From Sediminibacterium sp. (GTDB taxonomy: Bacteria; Bacteroidota; Bacteroidia; Chitinophagales; Chitinophagaceae), in assembly GCA_030726065.1 (NCBI GenBank), contig JANREK010000030.1:45290-109289 (forward strand): DNA of 64,000 nt, written 5' to 3'. Below, one piece after another: positions 15,572 through 24,121 of the stretch. Under the pieces are notes generated by a model. It made no database searches. It saw only the letters and a program-made list of their open reading frames with translations, and was not told where the DNA came from. Made by a program: the position numbers and the translations under genes. How positions within the stretch are numbered: the stretch's first letter is position 1; every line of letters begins with the position of its first letter.

Positions 15572-16588
15572 ATGCAAGCAATTGAACAATTTTACCCATT
15601 TCTAAATCAACCTTTTAAGGCTGTAATCACTGCACATCAAAAACCAGATGGGGATGCGATGGGTTCTACACTTGGTTTGTATCACTTTTTGAAACAACTG
15701 GGTCATGAGGTTACCGTGATTTCACCGACCAATTGGGCGCAGTTTTTAGATTGGATGCCTGGTGTTGACCAAGTCATTGATTTTGAAGCAAATAAGAATG
15801 AGGCCAGTGAAATTGTAGCTGATGCGGATTATGTATTTTGCTTGGATTTTAATATCCTACATCGTACAAAGCATTTGGAGCCAAGCATTAGGGATTCCAA
15901 GGCGTTAAAAATTTTAATTGACCATCACCAACAACCTGATAATCCGTCTTTTGCATATGGTATTAGTGATGTGAAAATGAGTTCTACCTGTGAAATGGTC
16001 TATGATTTTATTGTAAAATCCGGCCATAGTAATTTAATCAATATTGATATAGCCACCTGTTTATATACTGGATTAATGACAGACACAGGGTCATTCCGTT
16101 TCCCGTCAACAACTGCGTCGGTTCATAAAATTGTGGCCCATTTGAAAGAATTGGGATTGCAACACGCTAAAATTCATGAAATTATCTATGATAATTCAAC
16201 GGAAGGACGCTTAAAATTCATGGGAAATGCGTTTTTGAATAGGATGACCGTACTTCCTGAATTTAAAACTGCAGTCATGGCGATCCCTAAAACAGATATT
16301 TACAAATTTGAATTAAAAACAGGGGATACGGAAGGGCTTGTTAATTATTTATTGTCAATTGAAGGCATTAAATTTGCAGCCATATTAATTGATCGAGAAG
16401 AAGAAAGAAAATGGAGTTTTAGAAGCAAAGGTAACTTTGATGTTAATATATTTGCAAGAACTCATTTTGAAGGTGGCGGACATGCGAATGCTGCTGGAGG
16501 AAGATCTTCAAAGTCATTGGATGAAACATTTAATGATTTTAAAAACATAATAGAAAACTATAAATCACAATTGACACAATTAAAATAA
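15572..16588 (+). CDS. nrnA: DHH/DHHA1 phosphoesterase (NrnA-like oligoribonuclease/pAp phosphatase)
   Basis: Two-manganese phosphoesterase that probably degrades short oligoribonucleotides and/or 3'-phosphoadenosine 5'-phosphate in the cytoplasm. AHQKPDGDAMGSTLGL (motif I), FCLDFN (motif II), LIDHHQQPD (the DHH motif) and LMTDTGSFRF (motif IV) are all intact. The C-terminal DHHA1 domain carries FEGGGHANAAGG for substrate binding. Length 338 fits NrnA. Its start codon is 7 bases after a perfect -7 element, so its mRNA may be leaderless. The FKBP gene begins 2 bases after its stop. Confidence 0.9.
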   Translation: MQAIEQFYPFLNQPFKAVITAHQKPDGDAMGSTLGLYHFLKQLGHEVTVISPTNWAQFLDWMPGVDQVIDFEANKNEASEIVADADYVFCLDFNILHRTKHLEPSIRDSKALKILIDHHQQPDNPSFAYGISDVKMSSTCEMVYDFIVKSGHSNLINIDIATCLYTGLMTDTGSFRFPSTTASVHKIVAHLKELGLQHAKIHEIIYDNSTEGRLKFMGNAFLNRMTVLPEFKTAVMAIPKTDIYKFELKTGDTEGLVNYLLSIEGIKFAAILIDREEERKWSFRSKGNFDVNIFARTHFEGGGHANAAGGRSSKSLDETFNDFKNIIENYKSQLTQLK

Positions 16589-16590
16589 AA

Positions 16591-17499
16591 ATGATAAAAT
16601 CAACTTTAAAGTTAGTAGCTGCTATTGTATTGTTTGCAAGTTGTAATCAATATGAAAAAGCCCCTTCAGGAATGCTTTACAAAATTACACATGGTAGTGG
16701 TAATTCAAAGCCATTGGCGCAAGGGCAATATGTAAAATTAAATATTGAGTACAAGTTAAAATCTAAAGACACTGTTTTAAGTAGTACTTATGGGGTAATA
16801 CCAGTTTATTTCCCAATTGATACTACAAGACAAGGTAAATATACTTTTACTGAAATCATTACAAAATGTAAAAAAGGAGATAAAATTGAATTCTCTTTAA
16901 GCATTGATACTTTAGTTAAAATGGGCGCAGTTCAAGTGAATGAAGTATTTAAAGCAAAAGATATCATTTTAGGTAAAGCTGAAATTTTAGATGTATTTGC
17001 TGATGTTACAAAAGTTGATGATGACTATAAAAAAGAAATGGCTGCTGAAAAGAATAGAGAAATCAACGCCATTAAAGCATACTTAGCTAAAAACAAAATC
17101 AATGCAGTACAATCACCAGATGGTGTATTCGTTGTTGTAAAAGAAGCGGGAGATGCAACTAATAAAGTAGACTCTACAAAAATTGCAAGCGTGTATTACA
17201 AAGGCTATAATTTTAAAGGAGAAACTTTTGATACGAACATCAATCCTAAAGATTCAGCTTCAAAGCCTTTTGAAGTAAAAATTGCAACTAATTCAGTGAT
17301 TCAAGGTTGGGATATTGGATTACAATATTTTGGAAAAGGTGGAAAAGGTAGTTTATACATTCCTGCAATGTTGGCGTATGGCCCTCAGCCAAATGGTCAA
17401 ATTAAAGCTTACGAAAATTTAGCTTTTGATATTGAAGTGGTAGATGTAACTTTTAAATCAATGTCTGCACCTCCTTCACCAGTAGGCGCAAATAAATAA
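16591..17499 (+). CDS. FKBP-type peptidyl-prolyl isomerase lipoprotein
   Basis: Exported folding factor. The signal peptide ends LFASC, a lipobox with Cys at about residue 19, so the protein is probably anchored in the outer or inner membrane facing the periplasm. Residues about 35-135 are a degenerate FKBP-like domain (EYKLKSKDTVLSSTYG, KCKKGDKIEFSLSID). Residues about 175-290 are a canonical domain (VYYKGYNFKGETFDTN, VIQGWDIGLQYFGKGGKGSLYIPAMLAYGPQP). A charged helix (KKEMAAEKNREINAIKAYLAKN) links them. It is 2 bases downstream of the DHH gene, so the two form an operon. Confidence 0.9.
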   Translation: MIKSTLKLVAAIVLFASCNQYEKAPSGMLYKITHGSGNSKPLAQGQYVKLNIEYKLKSKDTVLSSTYGVIPVYFPIDTTRQGKYTFTEIITKCKKGDKIEFSLSIDTLVKMGAVQVNEVFKAKDIILGKAEILDVFADVTKVDDDYKKEMAAEKNREINAIKAYLAKNKINAVQSPDGVFVVVKEAGDATNKVDSTKIASVYYKGYNFKGETFDTNINPKDSASKPFEVKIATNSVIQGWDIGLQYFGKGGKGSLYIPAMLAYGPQPNGQIKAYENLAFDIEVVDVTFKSMSAPPSPVGANK

Positions 17500-17525
17500 A
17501 TTCTATTTAATAGAAATATAAATTA

Positions 17526-17556
17526 AACTCCTTCCCATTTTGGGAGGGAGTTTTTT
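17526..17556. terminator. Terminator between FKBP gene and folP
   Basis: AACTCCTTCCC (17526-17536) pairs with GGGAGGGAGTT (17542-17552) with one G-T pair and a 5-base loop, followed by T6 on the plus strand. It lies between convergent genes and abuts the folP stop. Confidence 0.88.
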
Positions 17557-18379
17557 ATTGTAGGTAGGGGAGTAGTTGAATTATTTGTTTTGCTTCTTTT
17601 ACATCGTGGACTCTTAAAATAGAAGCACCATTTATTAATCCTAAAGTATGTAAAACTGTTGTGCCATTCAAGGCATCTTCTGGCCCAATGCCCAATGTTT
17701 TATAAATACTGGACTTTCTAGAAACGCCTAATAAAATGGGGAGGTTGATTACTTTTAGTTCCTGTAATCTTTTAACGATATCAAAATTTTCTTGCACAGT
17801 CTTACCAAATCCAAATCCTGGATCTATGATCCAGTTTGTAATACCAAAGGAGGCAAGCAATTCTTTTTTCATTTCCATATAATCAATAATCGCAGCAATG
17901 ACATCCGTTCTTTCTTCAATTTGATGCATCGACTGGGTGTTTCCTGTAATATGCATAGCAATATAACCTGCATTGAATTTTGAAACCACTTCTAAAATTT
18001 TAGTGTCAAAACTTCCACCACTAATATCATTGATAACATGTGCACCTGCTTTTAGCGCCTGTTCTGCCACGATTGGATTAAAAGTATCAACGGATATTAA
18101 TTGTGTGGGGTACGTATTTTTAAGCGCTTCTAGATAGGGGATTAAATTAGCGAGTTCAGTATCCGTGTTTATAATTTCAGCACCAGGTCGGGTACTTTGT
18201 GCACCAATGTCTAAAATATCGGCCCCCTCCGAAATCATTTGAGCTGCTTTTGCCAAAAAGTCCGCCATTGATTTAGCCCTGCTATTTTCATAAAAACTGT
18301 CCTGGGTGACATTAATAATACCCATGATTTGAGGACTATTTAATTCCCATTTTCCATTTTGAGCGACATTTATGAACAT
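17555..18379 (-). CDS. folP: Dihydropteroate synthase
   Basis: Condenses 6-hydroxymethyl-dihydropterin pyrophosphate with para-aminobenzoate in folate synthesis; the target of sulfonamides. The TIM-barrel landmarks are all present: MGIINVTQDSFYENSRA, ADILDIGAQSTRPGAE, ISVDTFNPIVAEQAL, INDISGG, WIIDPGFGFGKTVQENFDIVKRL and LLGVSRKSSI. Length 274 is typical. The gene stands alone and divergent from DUF1599; other folate genes (folB, formyl-THF cyclo-ligase) are more than 25 kb away. Confidence 0.96.
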   Translation of the reverse strand: MFINVAQNGKWELNSPQIMGIINVTQDSFYENSRAKSMADFLAKAAQMISEGADILDIGAQSTRPGAEIINTDTELANLIPYLEALKNTYPTQLISVDTFNPIVAEQALKAGAHVINDISGGSFDTKILEVVSKFNAGYIAMHITGNTQSMHQIEERTDVIAAIIDYMEMKKELLASFGITNWIIDPGFGFGKTVQENFDIVKRLQELKVINLPILLGVSRKSSIYKTLGIGPEDALNGTTVLHTLGLINGASILRVHDVKEAKQIIQLLPYLQ

Positions 18380-18420
18380 AGTTTTATTATAAAGTGGTTA
18401 TTGATTATCTTGCAACTGTT

Positions 18421-18454
18421 CAAAGATATTAACTAACATAGTAATTAGGTCAAT
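18421..18454 (-). promoter_or_regulatory. folP promoter
   Basis: On the minus strand, ATTG (18454-18451) is followed after 22 bases by TATCTTTG (18428-18421), an exact TAnnTTTG -7 element. Predicted start of transcription is near 18414, giving a leader of about 35 bases. Confidence 0.6.
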
Positions 18455-18458
18455 TTTC

Positions 18459-19004
18459 ATGAGTCAAACTTCCGCACAATTTGATCAAGCCATTGCATCA
18501 TGCAGTGATATTTTCATCAAAAAAACCAAGGATTATGGCACTGCTTGGCGCGTTTTAAGAATTATATCAGTCGTAGATCAAATATTCATTAAAGCACTCA
18601 GGATTCGAACCATTCAAGATATTGGTACCCAAAAAGTGGGTGATGACATCGCATCAGAATTCAAAGGAATCATTAATTATTCCGTTATAGGGCTTATCCA
18701 ACTAAAATTGGGGGATCCGAAAGTAGATGAACTGCCTGTTGAAAAAGTGCAGGCCATGTACCATGAATATGTCAATTTTGCTAAAACAACCATGCTTGAT
18801 AAAAATCATGATTATGGGGAAGCATGGAGGGACATGAGTCAAGAAAGTTATGCGGATTTAATTTTAATGAAATTAATGCGCACTAGACAAATTTTAACCA
18901 ATGATGGAAAAACATTAATCAGTGAAGGGATAGATGCAAATTTTGTGGACATATTGAATTATGCTGTTTTTGCGTTAATTCAAATAGGAGAAGGCAAACA
19001 TTAA
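18459..19004 (+). CDS. DUF1599 protein with two internal repeats
   Basis: Cytoplasmic protein of 181 residues matching DUF1599, a family linked by others to nucleotide modification but without settled function. Two halves are clearly repeated. The first (about 8-88) has FIKKTKDYGTAWRVLR, then SEFKGIINYSVIGLIQL. The second (about 105-178) has TMLDKNHDYGEAWRDMS, then ANFVDILNYAVFALIQI. So the fold is a tandem duplication with a K/H-DYG-AWR motif in each half. The next gene (DoxX-like) begins 9 bases downstream. No leader peptide or membrane segment. Confidence 0.83.
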   Translation: MSQTSAQFDQAIASCSDIFIKKTKDYGTAWRVLRIISVVDQIFIKALRIRTIQDIGTQKVGDDIASEFKGIINYSVIGLIQLKLGDPKVDELPVEKVQAMYHEYVNFAKTTMLDKNHDYGEAWRDMSQESYADLILMKLMRTRQILTNDGKTLISEGIDANFVDILNYAVFALIQIGEGKH

Positions 19005-19013
19005 AACAAGCTT

Positions 19014-20084
19014 ATGCAAAATTTTATAAAAATAATTCGTTGGAGTGTAGGATTGTTATTTATTTTTTCTGGTTTAATTAAAGCCAATGACCCCTTGGGA
19101 TTAAGCTATAAAATGCAAGAATTTTTTGAGGTTTGGGGTATGATCTATTTTAATGATTATACTTTGGCATTATCCTTAATAATGAATACCCTTGAAATTT
19201 TTGCTGGTGTTGCATTACTGATCAAATTCCCCTACAAACAAACACTGTGGTTATTATTAGGTTTGATTGTTTTCTTTACATTTTTAACTGGGTACGCTTT
19301 ATTTTCTGGTAAAATTAAAACCTGTGGATGTTTTGGAGATTGTATTCCTTTAACTCCGCAAACCAGTTTTATAAAAGACATTATTTTATTTATTTGTATT
19401 GTTATATTATTATTTACCCAAAAAAAGATCAAAGCAAATATGCATCCCGGTTTGGGAATAAGTATTTTATTAATAACTACATTTTTGGTGGGCTACGGTC
19501 AAAAACAGGTGTTGACGCATTTACCATTCATTGATTGTTTGCCTTATAAACAAGGAAATGATATTAAAGAAAAAATGCAATCACCCAAAGGTGCAATTGC
19601 GGATAGTGTTACGATAATGATGGAGTTTGAAAAAGGCGGTAAAAAATATTTTTTTGATGCCAATAATTTTCCAAATGATTTTGATTCAACCTATGTGTAC
19701 ATCGACAGAAAAGAAGTAGTGGTAAGTAAAGGGAATGGTTTAAAAGCAGGCATTGGTGATTTTACATTAACTACTTTGTCGGGATTAGATACTACCAAAA
19801 AGATTTTCATTACACCTATACCTTATGTTTTAGTATTTGCTGGGTACGTGGATAGTAGCATCCCATGGAATGAAATGATTTTAAAATTAAGAGAAAAGTT
19901 TAAGTTAATTTATATTGTCACCGCTGATAAGGCGGGTGCTATTCAATCATTGCCTGGTAAAAATGTACTTATTGGTGATATCACCATGATTAAAACTGCT
20001 GCTAGAGTTTGGCCAACCATCTTTGTAATGAATGGTTCTACCATCATGCAAAAAATAACCTACGAGGATTATTTAAAGAAGTAA
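19014..20084 (+). CDS. DoxX/MauE-like membrane protein (BT_3928-type)
   Basis: Inner-membrane protein whose first 170 residues resemble DoxX/MauE. There are four or five helices: about 7-22, 48-66, 73-95, 118-137 and 144-162. A cysteine motif TCGCFGDCIPL near residue 103 lies between helices 3 and 4, which suggests a thiol-redox role. The remaining 190 residues form a soluble, probably periplasmic domain ending in a thioredoxin-like fold (IPYVLVFAGYVDSSIPWNEMILKLREKFKLIYIVTADKAG) without a CxxC pair. I recognise this architecture from Bacteroidota proteins named BT_3928 family; function unproven. Second gene after DUF1599. Confidence 0.8.
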   Translation: MQNFIKIIRWSVGLLFIFSGLIKANDPLGLSYKMQEFFEVWGMIYFNDYTLALSLIMNTLEIFAGVALLIKFPYKQTLWLLLGLIVFFTFLTGYALFSGKIKTCGCFGDCIPLTPQTSFIKDIILFICIVILLFTQKKIKANMHPGLGISILLITTFLVGYGQKQVLTHLPFIDCLPYKQGNDIKEKMQSPKGAIADSVTIMMEFEKGGKKYFFDANNFPNDFDSTYVYIDRKEVVVSKGNGLKAGIGDFTLTTLSGLDTTKKIFITPIPYVLVFAGYVDSSIPWNEMILKLREKFKLIYIVTADKAGAIQSLPGKNVLIGDITMIKTAARVWPTIFVMNGSTIMQKITYEDYLKK

Positions 20085-20093
20085 ATAAGTTAA

Positions 20094-20375
20094 TTATTTA
20101 ATGATCACTTCTGAGATTACGTTTTCTCCCATTTTTTCGTTGACTCTTTGTATAATTTGCACTTTCTGGAAACCCAATTCGTTTTTTAAAGGGCCGATAC
20201 TTGTTTCAATAAAAAGCTTTTGATTAAAGATGTAAATTTTATCTGTGTATTTTGCTACAGTGACACCCATAATTTCAGACCAAACTTCCTCAATTTGAGC
20301 AGCCCTAATTCCATTTTTTAATTTACTTGTTTGTACGAATTGCTTTAAAGCGTCGCCTAATTTAAATGTTGACAT
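20094..20375 (-). CDS. DUF721 (DciA-like) protein
   Basis: Short protein of 93 residues with the DUF721 pattern: LGDALKQFVQTSKLKNGIRAAQIEEVWSEIMG, then YIFNQKLFIETSIGPLKNELGFQKVQIIQRVNE. DciA, in the same family, loads the replicative helicase in bacteria lacking DnaC. The gene lies 22 bases after recF in the same direction, an arrangement common in the phylum. The ATG at 20408 would overlap recF; MSTFKLGDALKQF at 20375 is the better start. No separate promoter seen. Confidence 0.85.
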   Translation of the reverse strand: MSTFKLGDALKQFVQTSKLKNGIRAAQIEEVWSEIMGVTVAKYTDKIYIFNQKLFIETSIGPLKNELGFQKVQIIQRVNEKMGENVISEVIIK

Positions 20376-20397
20376 AACGAAAGACCAAGTTACGATT

Positions 20398-21480
20398 TTA
20401 AATTTCAATTATTTGATAACTACTCAAATGTTTGCCCAATAACTGGGTTAATCTATCCTTATGTGTATCGGTGATAAACACTTGTCCTTCAGTGGATTTA
20501 CTTACCCAGGCAAGTAATTGAACCATTCTGTTCTCATCTAATTTTTCGAAAATATCATCCATCAATAAGATAGGTGAAAATCCTTTGTATTTTTTTAAGA
20601 TTATCCATTCAGCAAGTCGAATGGCGAATAATAAACTTTTTCTTTGTCCTTGAGAAGCTTCTTGTTTAAAGGGTTGATTTTGAATGGTCACCACCAAATC
20701 GTCCTTATGGATACCCACATTAGTGCGATGAAGTAAGGTATCCTTGGCTAAAGATTGTACAAGCAAAGATTTAAAATCCTGGTCACTTAATGTAGATTGA
20801 TATTTGATGGAGATATCATCGGCTTGTCCAGCTAAGTGTTGGTATAAATTTAAAACTTCGGGCAACCATTCTTGCATTAATTGTTTACGATATTCATGGA
20901 TAGGATTCCCACTTGCAATTAATTGTTCATTCAATGTTTCTAAAAGTAAGGCGTCTAAATTTCCTGTTTCATTGGTAATCTTTAAAAGGCTATTGCGCTG
21001 TAGTAAAATTTTATTGTATTGTATTAAATATTTTAAATAGGGGGGATGTATTTGACACAATAAACTGTCCATTAATTTTCTTCTTTCTTCACTTGCACCT
21101 GTAATAATTTGAACGTCATCCGGGGCAATCATCACACAGGGAATTTTTCCCAAATGCAGCGAATGCTTCGGGTACATTTCTTCATCGAAATAAAATTCCT
21201 TTTTTAAATTTTCTCTGATGATACAGGAAATGGTGACATCGTTGTTATTGATATTATATTTTCCATCAATTCTTAAACCTTGATAGGCGTGATGTACATT
21301 TTGGGCATCGGGTCGGCTGAAGTAACTTTTGGTAAAGGACAAATAATACAAGGCGTCTAAAACATTTGTTTTTCCAACACCATTAGGGCCAACGATTCCT
21401 ACAATACGGTTTGTAAAGTGGAATTCCTTTTGAATATAATTCCTGAATTGAACCAATGTAAGTTGCTGAATCCCCAACAT
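20398..21480 (-). CDS. recF: DNA replication/repair protein RecF
   Basis: SMC-like ATPase that helps load RecA at gaps and stalled forks. VGPNGVGKTNVLDALYYLSFTKSY is the Walker A region, EASQGQRKSLLFAIRLAEW the signature motif, and SPILLMDDIFEKLDENR the Walker B/D-loop. Length 361 is standard. MLGIQQLTLVQFRNY at 21480 is the usual start; the ATG at 21495 would add MYFAH. The gene is divergent from pyrR, and only 78 bases separate the two start codons. dnaA is not in the window. Confidence 0.95.
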   Translation of the reverse strand: MLGIQQLTLVQFRNYIQKEFHFTNRIVGIVGPNGVGKTNVLDALYYLSFTKSYFSRPDAQNVHHAYQGLRIDGKYNINNNDVTISCIIRENLKKEFYFDEEMYPKHSLHLGKIPCVMIAPDDVQIITGASEERRKLMDSLLCQIHPPYLKYLIQYNKILLQRNSLLKITNETGNLDALLLETLNEQLIASGNPIHEYRKQLMQEWLPEVLNLYQHLAGQADDISIKYQSTLSDQDFKSLLVQSLAKDTLLHRTNVGIHKDDLVVTIQNQPFKQEASQGQRKSLLFAIRLAEWIILKKYKGFSPILLMDDIFEKLDENRMVQLLAWVSKSTEGQVFITDTHKDRLTQLLGKHLSSYQIIEI

Positions 21481-21558
21481 GTGTGCAAAATACAAAGGGT
21501 TTCATTAAGCACCTTAAAAATTGAGAAAAAGGGTGTAATTTTATTAAAATTTAACGGA

Positions 21559-22083
21559 ATGACGCTGATCAGTGAACAACAGCTACCGAGCATTATTAAA
21601 AGGTTGGCACACCAAATTTTGGAAACTTATCCAGGTTTAACTAATGCGGTTATCATTGGATTACAACCTAGGGGAATTTATTTAAGTGACCGAATTGTAG
21701 CCGCTTTGCACCAAGAATTACCTGCGGACCAGGTAGTTTATGGTAAATTAGATATCACCTTTTATAGAGATGATATTCGTAGAGAATTACACCTAGCAAC
21801 ACAAACCGATTTGCCTTTTAGTATTGAAGGGAAAACGGTTATATTAATAGATGATGTATTATTTACAGGGCGCACCATTAGAGCCGCTTTGGATGCTTTA
21901 TTGGCTTTCGGACGTCCATCAAAGGTTTCTTTATGTGTTTTGGTCGATCGCAAACCGAGTCGAGAATTACCCATTCAGCCCGATTTTACAGGTAAAGAAA
22001 TGATAGATGCCTCCCCTTATAAGGTGAAAGTTAGGTGGAAGGAAAATGATGGGGTAGATGATGTAATACTCCTGGTGGACTAA
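21559..22083 (+). CDS. pyrR: Uracil phosphoribosyltransferase / pyr regulator PyrR
   Basis: Type I phosphoribosyltransferase of 174 residues, the length of PyrR. VVYGKLDITFYRDDI is the PyrR-specific region, and VILIDDVLFTGRTIRAALDAL (about 95-115) the PRPP loop. In Firmicutes PyrR binds pyr mRNA and causes attenuation, with weak UPRTase activity. Here no leader hairpin or PyrR-binding loop is visible before it or in the 55 bases before pyrB. MTLISEQQLPS at 21559 is chosen because the open frame upstream reads through the recF 5' end. The operon partner is pyrB. Confidence 0.9.
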   Translation: MTLISEQQLPSIIKRLAHQILETYPGLTNAVIIGLQPRGIYLSDRIVAALHQELPADQVVYGKLDITFYRDDIRRELHLATQTDLPFSIEGKTVILIDDVLFTGRTIRAALDALLAFGRPSKVSLCVLVDRKPSRELPIQPDFTGKEMIDASPYKVKVRWKENDGVDDVILLVD

Positions 22084-22123
22084 AATATTGGATAATAGAC
22101 AAGGAAGGTTGAAAAAAATATAC

Positions 22124-22131
22124 TAATTTTG
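22124..22131 (+). promoter_or_regulatory. -7 element immediately before pyrB
   Basis: TAATTTTG matches TAnnTTTG exactly and ends 7 bases before the pyrB ATG, placing +1 at about 22138. No TTTG lies at the right distance upstream. pyrB may therefore have its own, leaderless transcript besides read-through from pyrR. Confidence 0.45.
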
Positions 22132-22138
22132 TTTTTTA

Positions 22139-23071
22139 ATGGCACTATCTACCAAACATCTTCTTGGTATCAAGGACCTCACTAAAGAGGATATCCAACT
22201 TATTTTATCTACTGCATCGCAATTCAAGGAAGTTTTACAAAGACCTGTTAAAAAGGTTCCTACTTTAAGGGATGTTACGATTGTAAATTTATTTTACGAA
22301 AATTCAACCAGAACTAGAATATCATTTGAACTCGCTGAAAAACGATTGTCAGCGGATGTAGTCAATTTTACTGTGTCCAATTCCTCTGCAGCGAAAGGGG
22401 AAACATTATTAGATACCGTCAATAATATTTTGTCCATGAAAGTGGACATGGTCGTAATGAGACATAGTGCTTCAGGCGCGCCCCATTATTTAGCCAAACA
22501 CATTGATGCGGCTATTATAAATGCTGGAGATGGGATTAATGAACATCCAACACAAGCATTATTAGATGCATTCTCCATGCAGGAAAAACTAGGCCAATTG
22601 GCTGGTTTAAAAGTGGCTATTATTGGAGACATTATGCACAGCAGGGTTGCTTTAAGTAATATTTATTTACTTAAAAAAATGGGGGCTGAAGTGATGGTTT
22701 CTGGACCACCTACTTTAATACCTACTTATCTTCAAGAAGCAATGGATATCAAAGTTGAATATAATATCGACAAAGCACTTTCTTGGTGTGATGTGGCCAA
22801 TGTGCTCAGAATTCAATTAGAACGTCAAAATCAGCCTTTATTCTCATCTTTAAGGGAATATAACATGGCTTATGGTATCACGAAACAAAGGTTGGATAAG
22901 CTTTCAAAGGATATTGTCATCATGCATCCAGGCCCTATTAACAGAGGGGTAGAAATTGATAGTGATGTGGCAGATAGTACACATTCGATCATTTTAGACC
23001 AGGTGGAAAATGGCGTTGCAGTGAGAATGTCTTGTTTATATCTGTTGACTGGTCGAACTAATCCTGCATAA
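22139..23071 (+). CDS. pyrB: Aspartate carbamoyltransferase catalytic chain
   Basis: Forms N-carbamoyl-L-aspartate, the committed step of pyrimidine synthesis. FYENSTRTRISFELAEKRL holds the carbamoyl-phosphate motif STRTR (56-60). MRHSASGAPH, INAGDGINEHPTQALLDAF, GDIMHSRVALSN and MHPGPINRGVEID complete the active site. At 310 residues it resembles the short B. subtilis type, which works as a trimer without regulatory chains; no pyrI is adjacent. It lies 55 bases after pyrR. No functional pyrC is in the window. Confidence 0.96.
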   Translation: MALSTKHLLGIKDLTKEDIQLILSTASQFKEVLQRPVKKVPTLRDVTIVNLFYENSTRTRISFELAEKRLSADVVNFTVSNSSAAKGETLLDTVNNILSMKVDMVVMRHSASGAPHYLAKHIDAAIINAGDGINEHPTQALLDAFSMQEKLGQLAGLKVAIIGDIMHSRVALSNIYLLKKMGAEVMVSGPPTLIPTYLQEAMDIKVEYNIDKALSWCDVANVLRIQLERQNQPLFSSLREYNMAYGITKQRLDKLSKDIVIMHPGPINRGVEIDSDVADSTHSIILDQVENGVAVRMSCLYLLTGRTNPA

Positions 23072-23108
23072 TTGCTTTAGTTATACGCAATTTTCCTAAT
23101 TTTAAGCC

Positions 23109-23576
23109 ATGCAAAGAATCTGTTTATTTCCTGGAACATTTGACCCAGTTACCTTAGGTCATATAGATATCATTAATCGATCCTTACCATTATTTGATAA
23201 AGTGGTAGTGGGTATTGGTATTAATGCTTCTAAAAATCCCATGTTTACAGCAGACCAACGCAGGTTATGGTTTGATGAAATATACAAAGATCAACCCAAG
23301 GTAGAAGTGGCTACTTATGATGGATTGACCGTGAAATTTTGTCAATCCATTGGCGCCCATTTTATTTTAAGAGGCATTAGATACGTCAGTGATTTTGAAT
23401 ATGAAAAAACAATCGCTGATGCAAATCGAACCATGGATCATACTATTGAAACTATTTTTTTAACAGGGGAACCTAAATATACCTCAGTGGCATCGACCAT
23501 TGTAAGAGATATTATCAGGAATGGGGGAGACGCTTCTCCATTTTTACCTGAAGCGGTAATTAAAACCTTAAAATAG
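23109..23576 (+). CDS. coaD: Phosphopantetheine adenylyltransferase
   Basis: Penultimate enzyme of coenzyme A synthesis, transferring AMP from ATP to 4'-phosphopantetheine. FPGTFDPVTLGHIDII contains the nucleotidyltransferase T/HxGH motif (His18). ILRGIRYVSDFEYEKTIADANR and KYTSVASTIVRDI are standard. Length 155 is typical. It follows pyrB by 37 bases. TAATTTTA ends 4 bases before the ATG, a one-mismatch -7 element. Convergent with the Nudix gene; an AT-rich imperfect hairpin (AAATAGTTTATT 23571-23582 / AATAACTATTT 23589-23599) may act as a weak terminator. Confidence 0.96.
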   Translation: MQRICLFPGTFDPVTLGHIDIINRSLPLFDKVVVGIGINASKNPMFTADQRRLWFDEIYKDQPKVEVATYDGLTVKFCQSIGAHFILRGIRYVSDFEYEKTIADANRTMDHTIETIFLTGEPKYTSVASTIVRDIIRNGGDASPFLPEAVIKTLK

Positions 23577-23617
23577 TTTATTTCGTTTAATAACTATTTA
23601 GCGCTTCTGTAAAACGG

Positions 23618-24043
23618 TTAAATTTCATTAATTTTTAGTCTGTAAGCTTCAATCACTTCAATGATAGTTGGGTAGGTTTGTGCTAAGCAATGCTTTGCAG
23701 TGGCAAGTGAATGCCATTCAATTTTTTCGATATCCTCTGTAATTTGAGGAACACCAGATTGTGTGGTTGGAATGGTCATATGAAACCAATAGGTTCTTTT
23801 AACAACTTCTTGATTTAAGTATTTGTCAAAATAGGTATGATTCGTAAATTTTAATAATTCATGTAATCGTATGTCCTTAATCCCTGTTTCTTCCGCTACC
23901 TCTCTAACTGCACAAGTTTGAATCGTTTCACCTTCGTCCAATTTTCCTTTTGGCAAATCCCAAAATCCCCTTCTGTATATCCAAAGTATTTGGCCTTGTG
24001 GGTTGGTGACTAGGCCACCAGCTGCGATGATTTGTGTAGGCAT
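23618..24043 (-). CDS. Nudix hydrolase
   Basis: Mg-dependent hydrolase of nucleoside-diphosphate-linked compounds. The Nudix box reads GKLDEGETIQTCAVREVAEETGI, matching GX5EX7REUXEEXGU, around residues 37-60. The N-terminus TQIIAAGGLVTNPQGQILWIYRRGFWDLPKGK resembles diadenosine-polyphosphate or MutT-like members; substrate cannot be named. Length 141. It is divergent from pyrE, with 78 bases between start codons. Confidence 0.9.
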   Translation of the reverse strand: MPTQIIAAGGLVTNPQGQILWIYRRGFWDLPKGKLDEGETIQTCAVREVAEETGIKDIRLHELLKFTNHTYFDKYLNQEVVKRTYWFHMTIPTTQSGVPQITEDIEKIEWHSLATAKHCLAQTYPTIIEVIEAYRLKINEI

Positions 24044-24121
24044 AAAATGTGTAAAGTATTTAATAATTCTTGCAACGAATGTAGCAATTTGACTTTAATT
24101 TCGCCCTACGAATTTACAATT

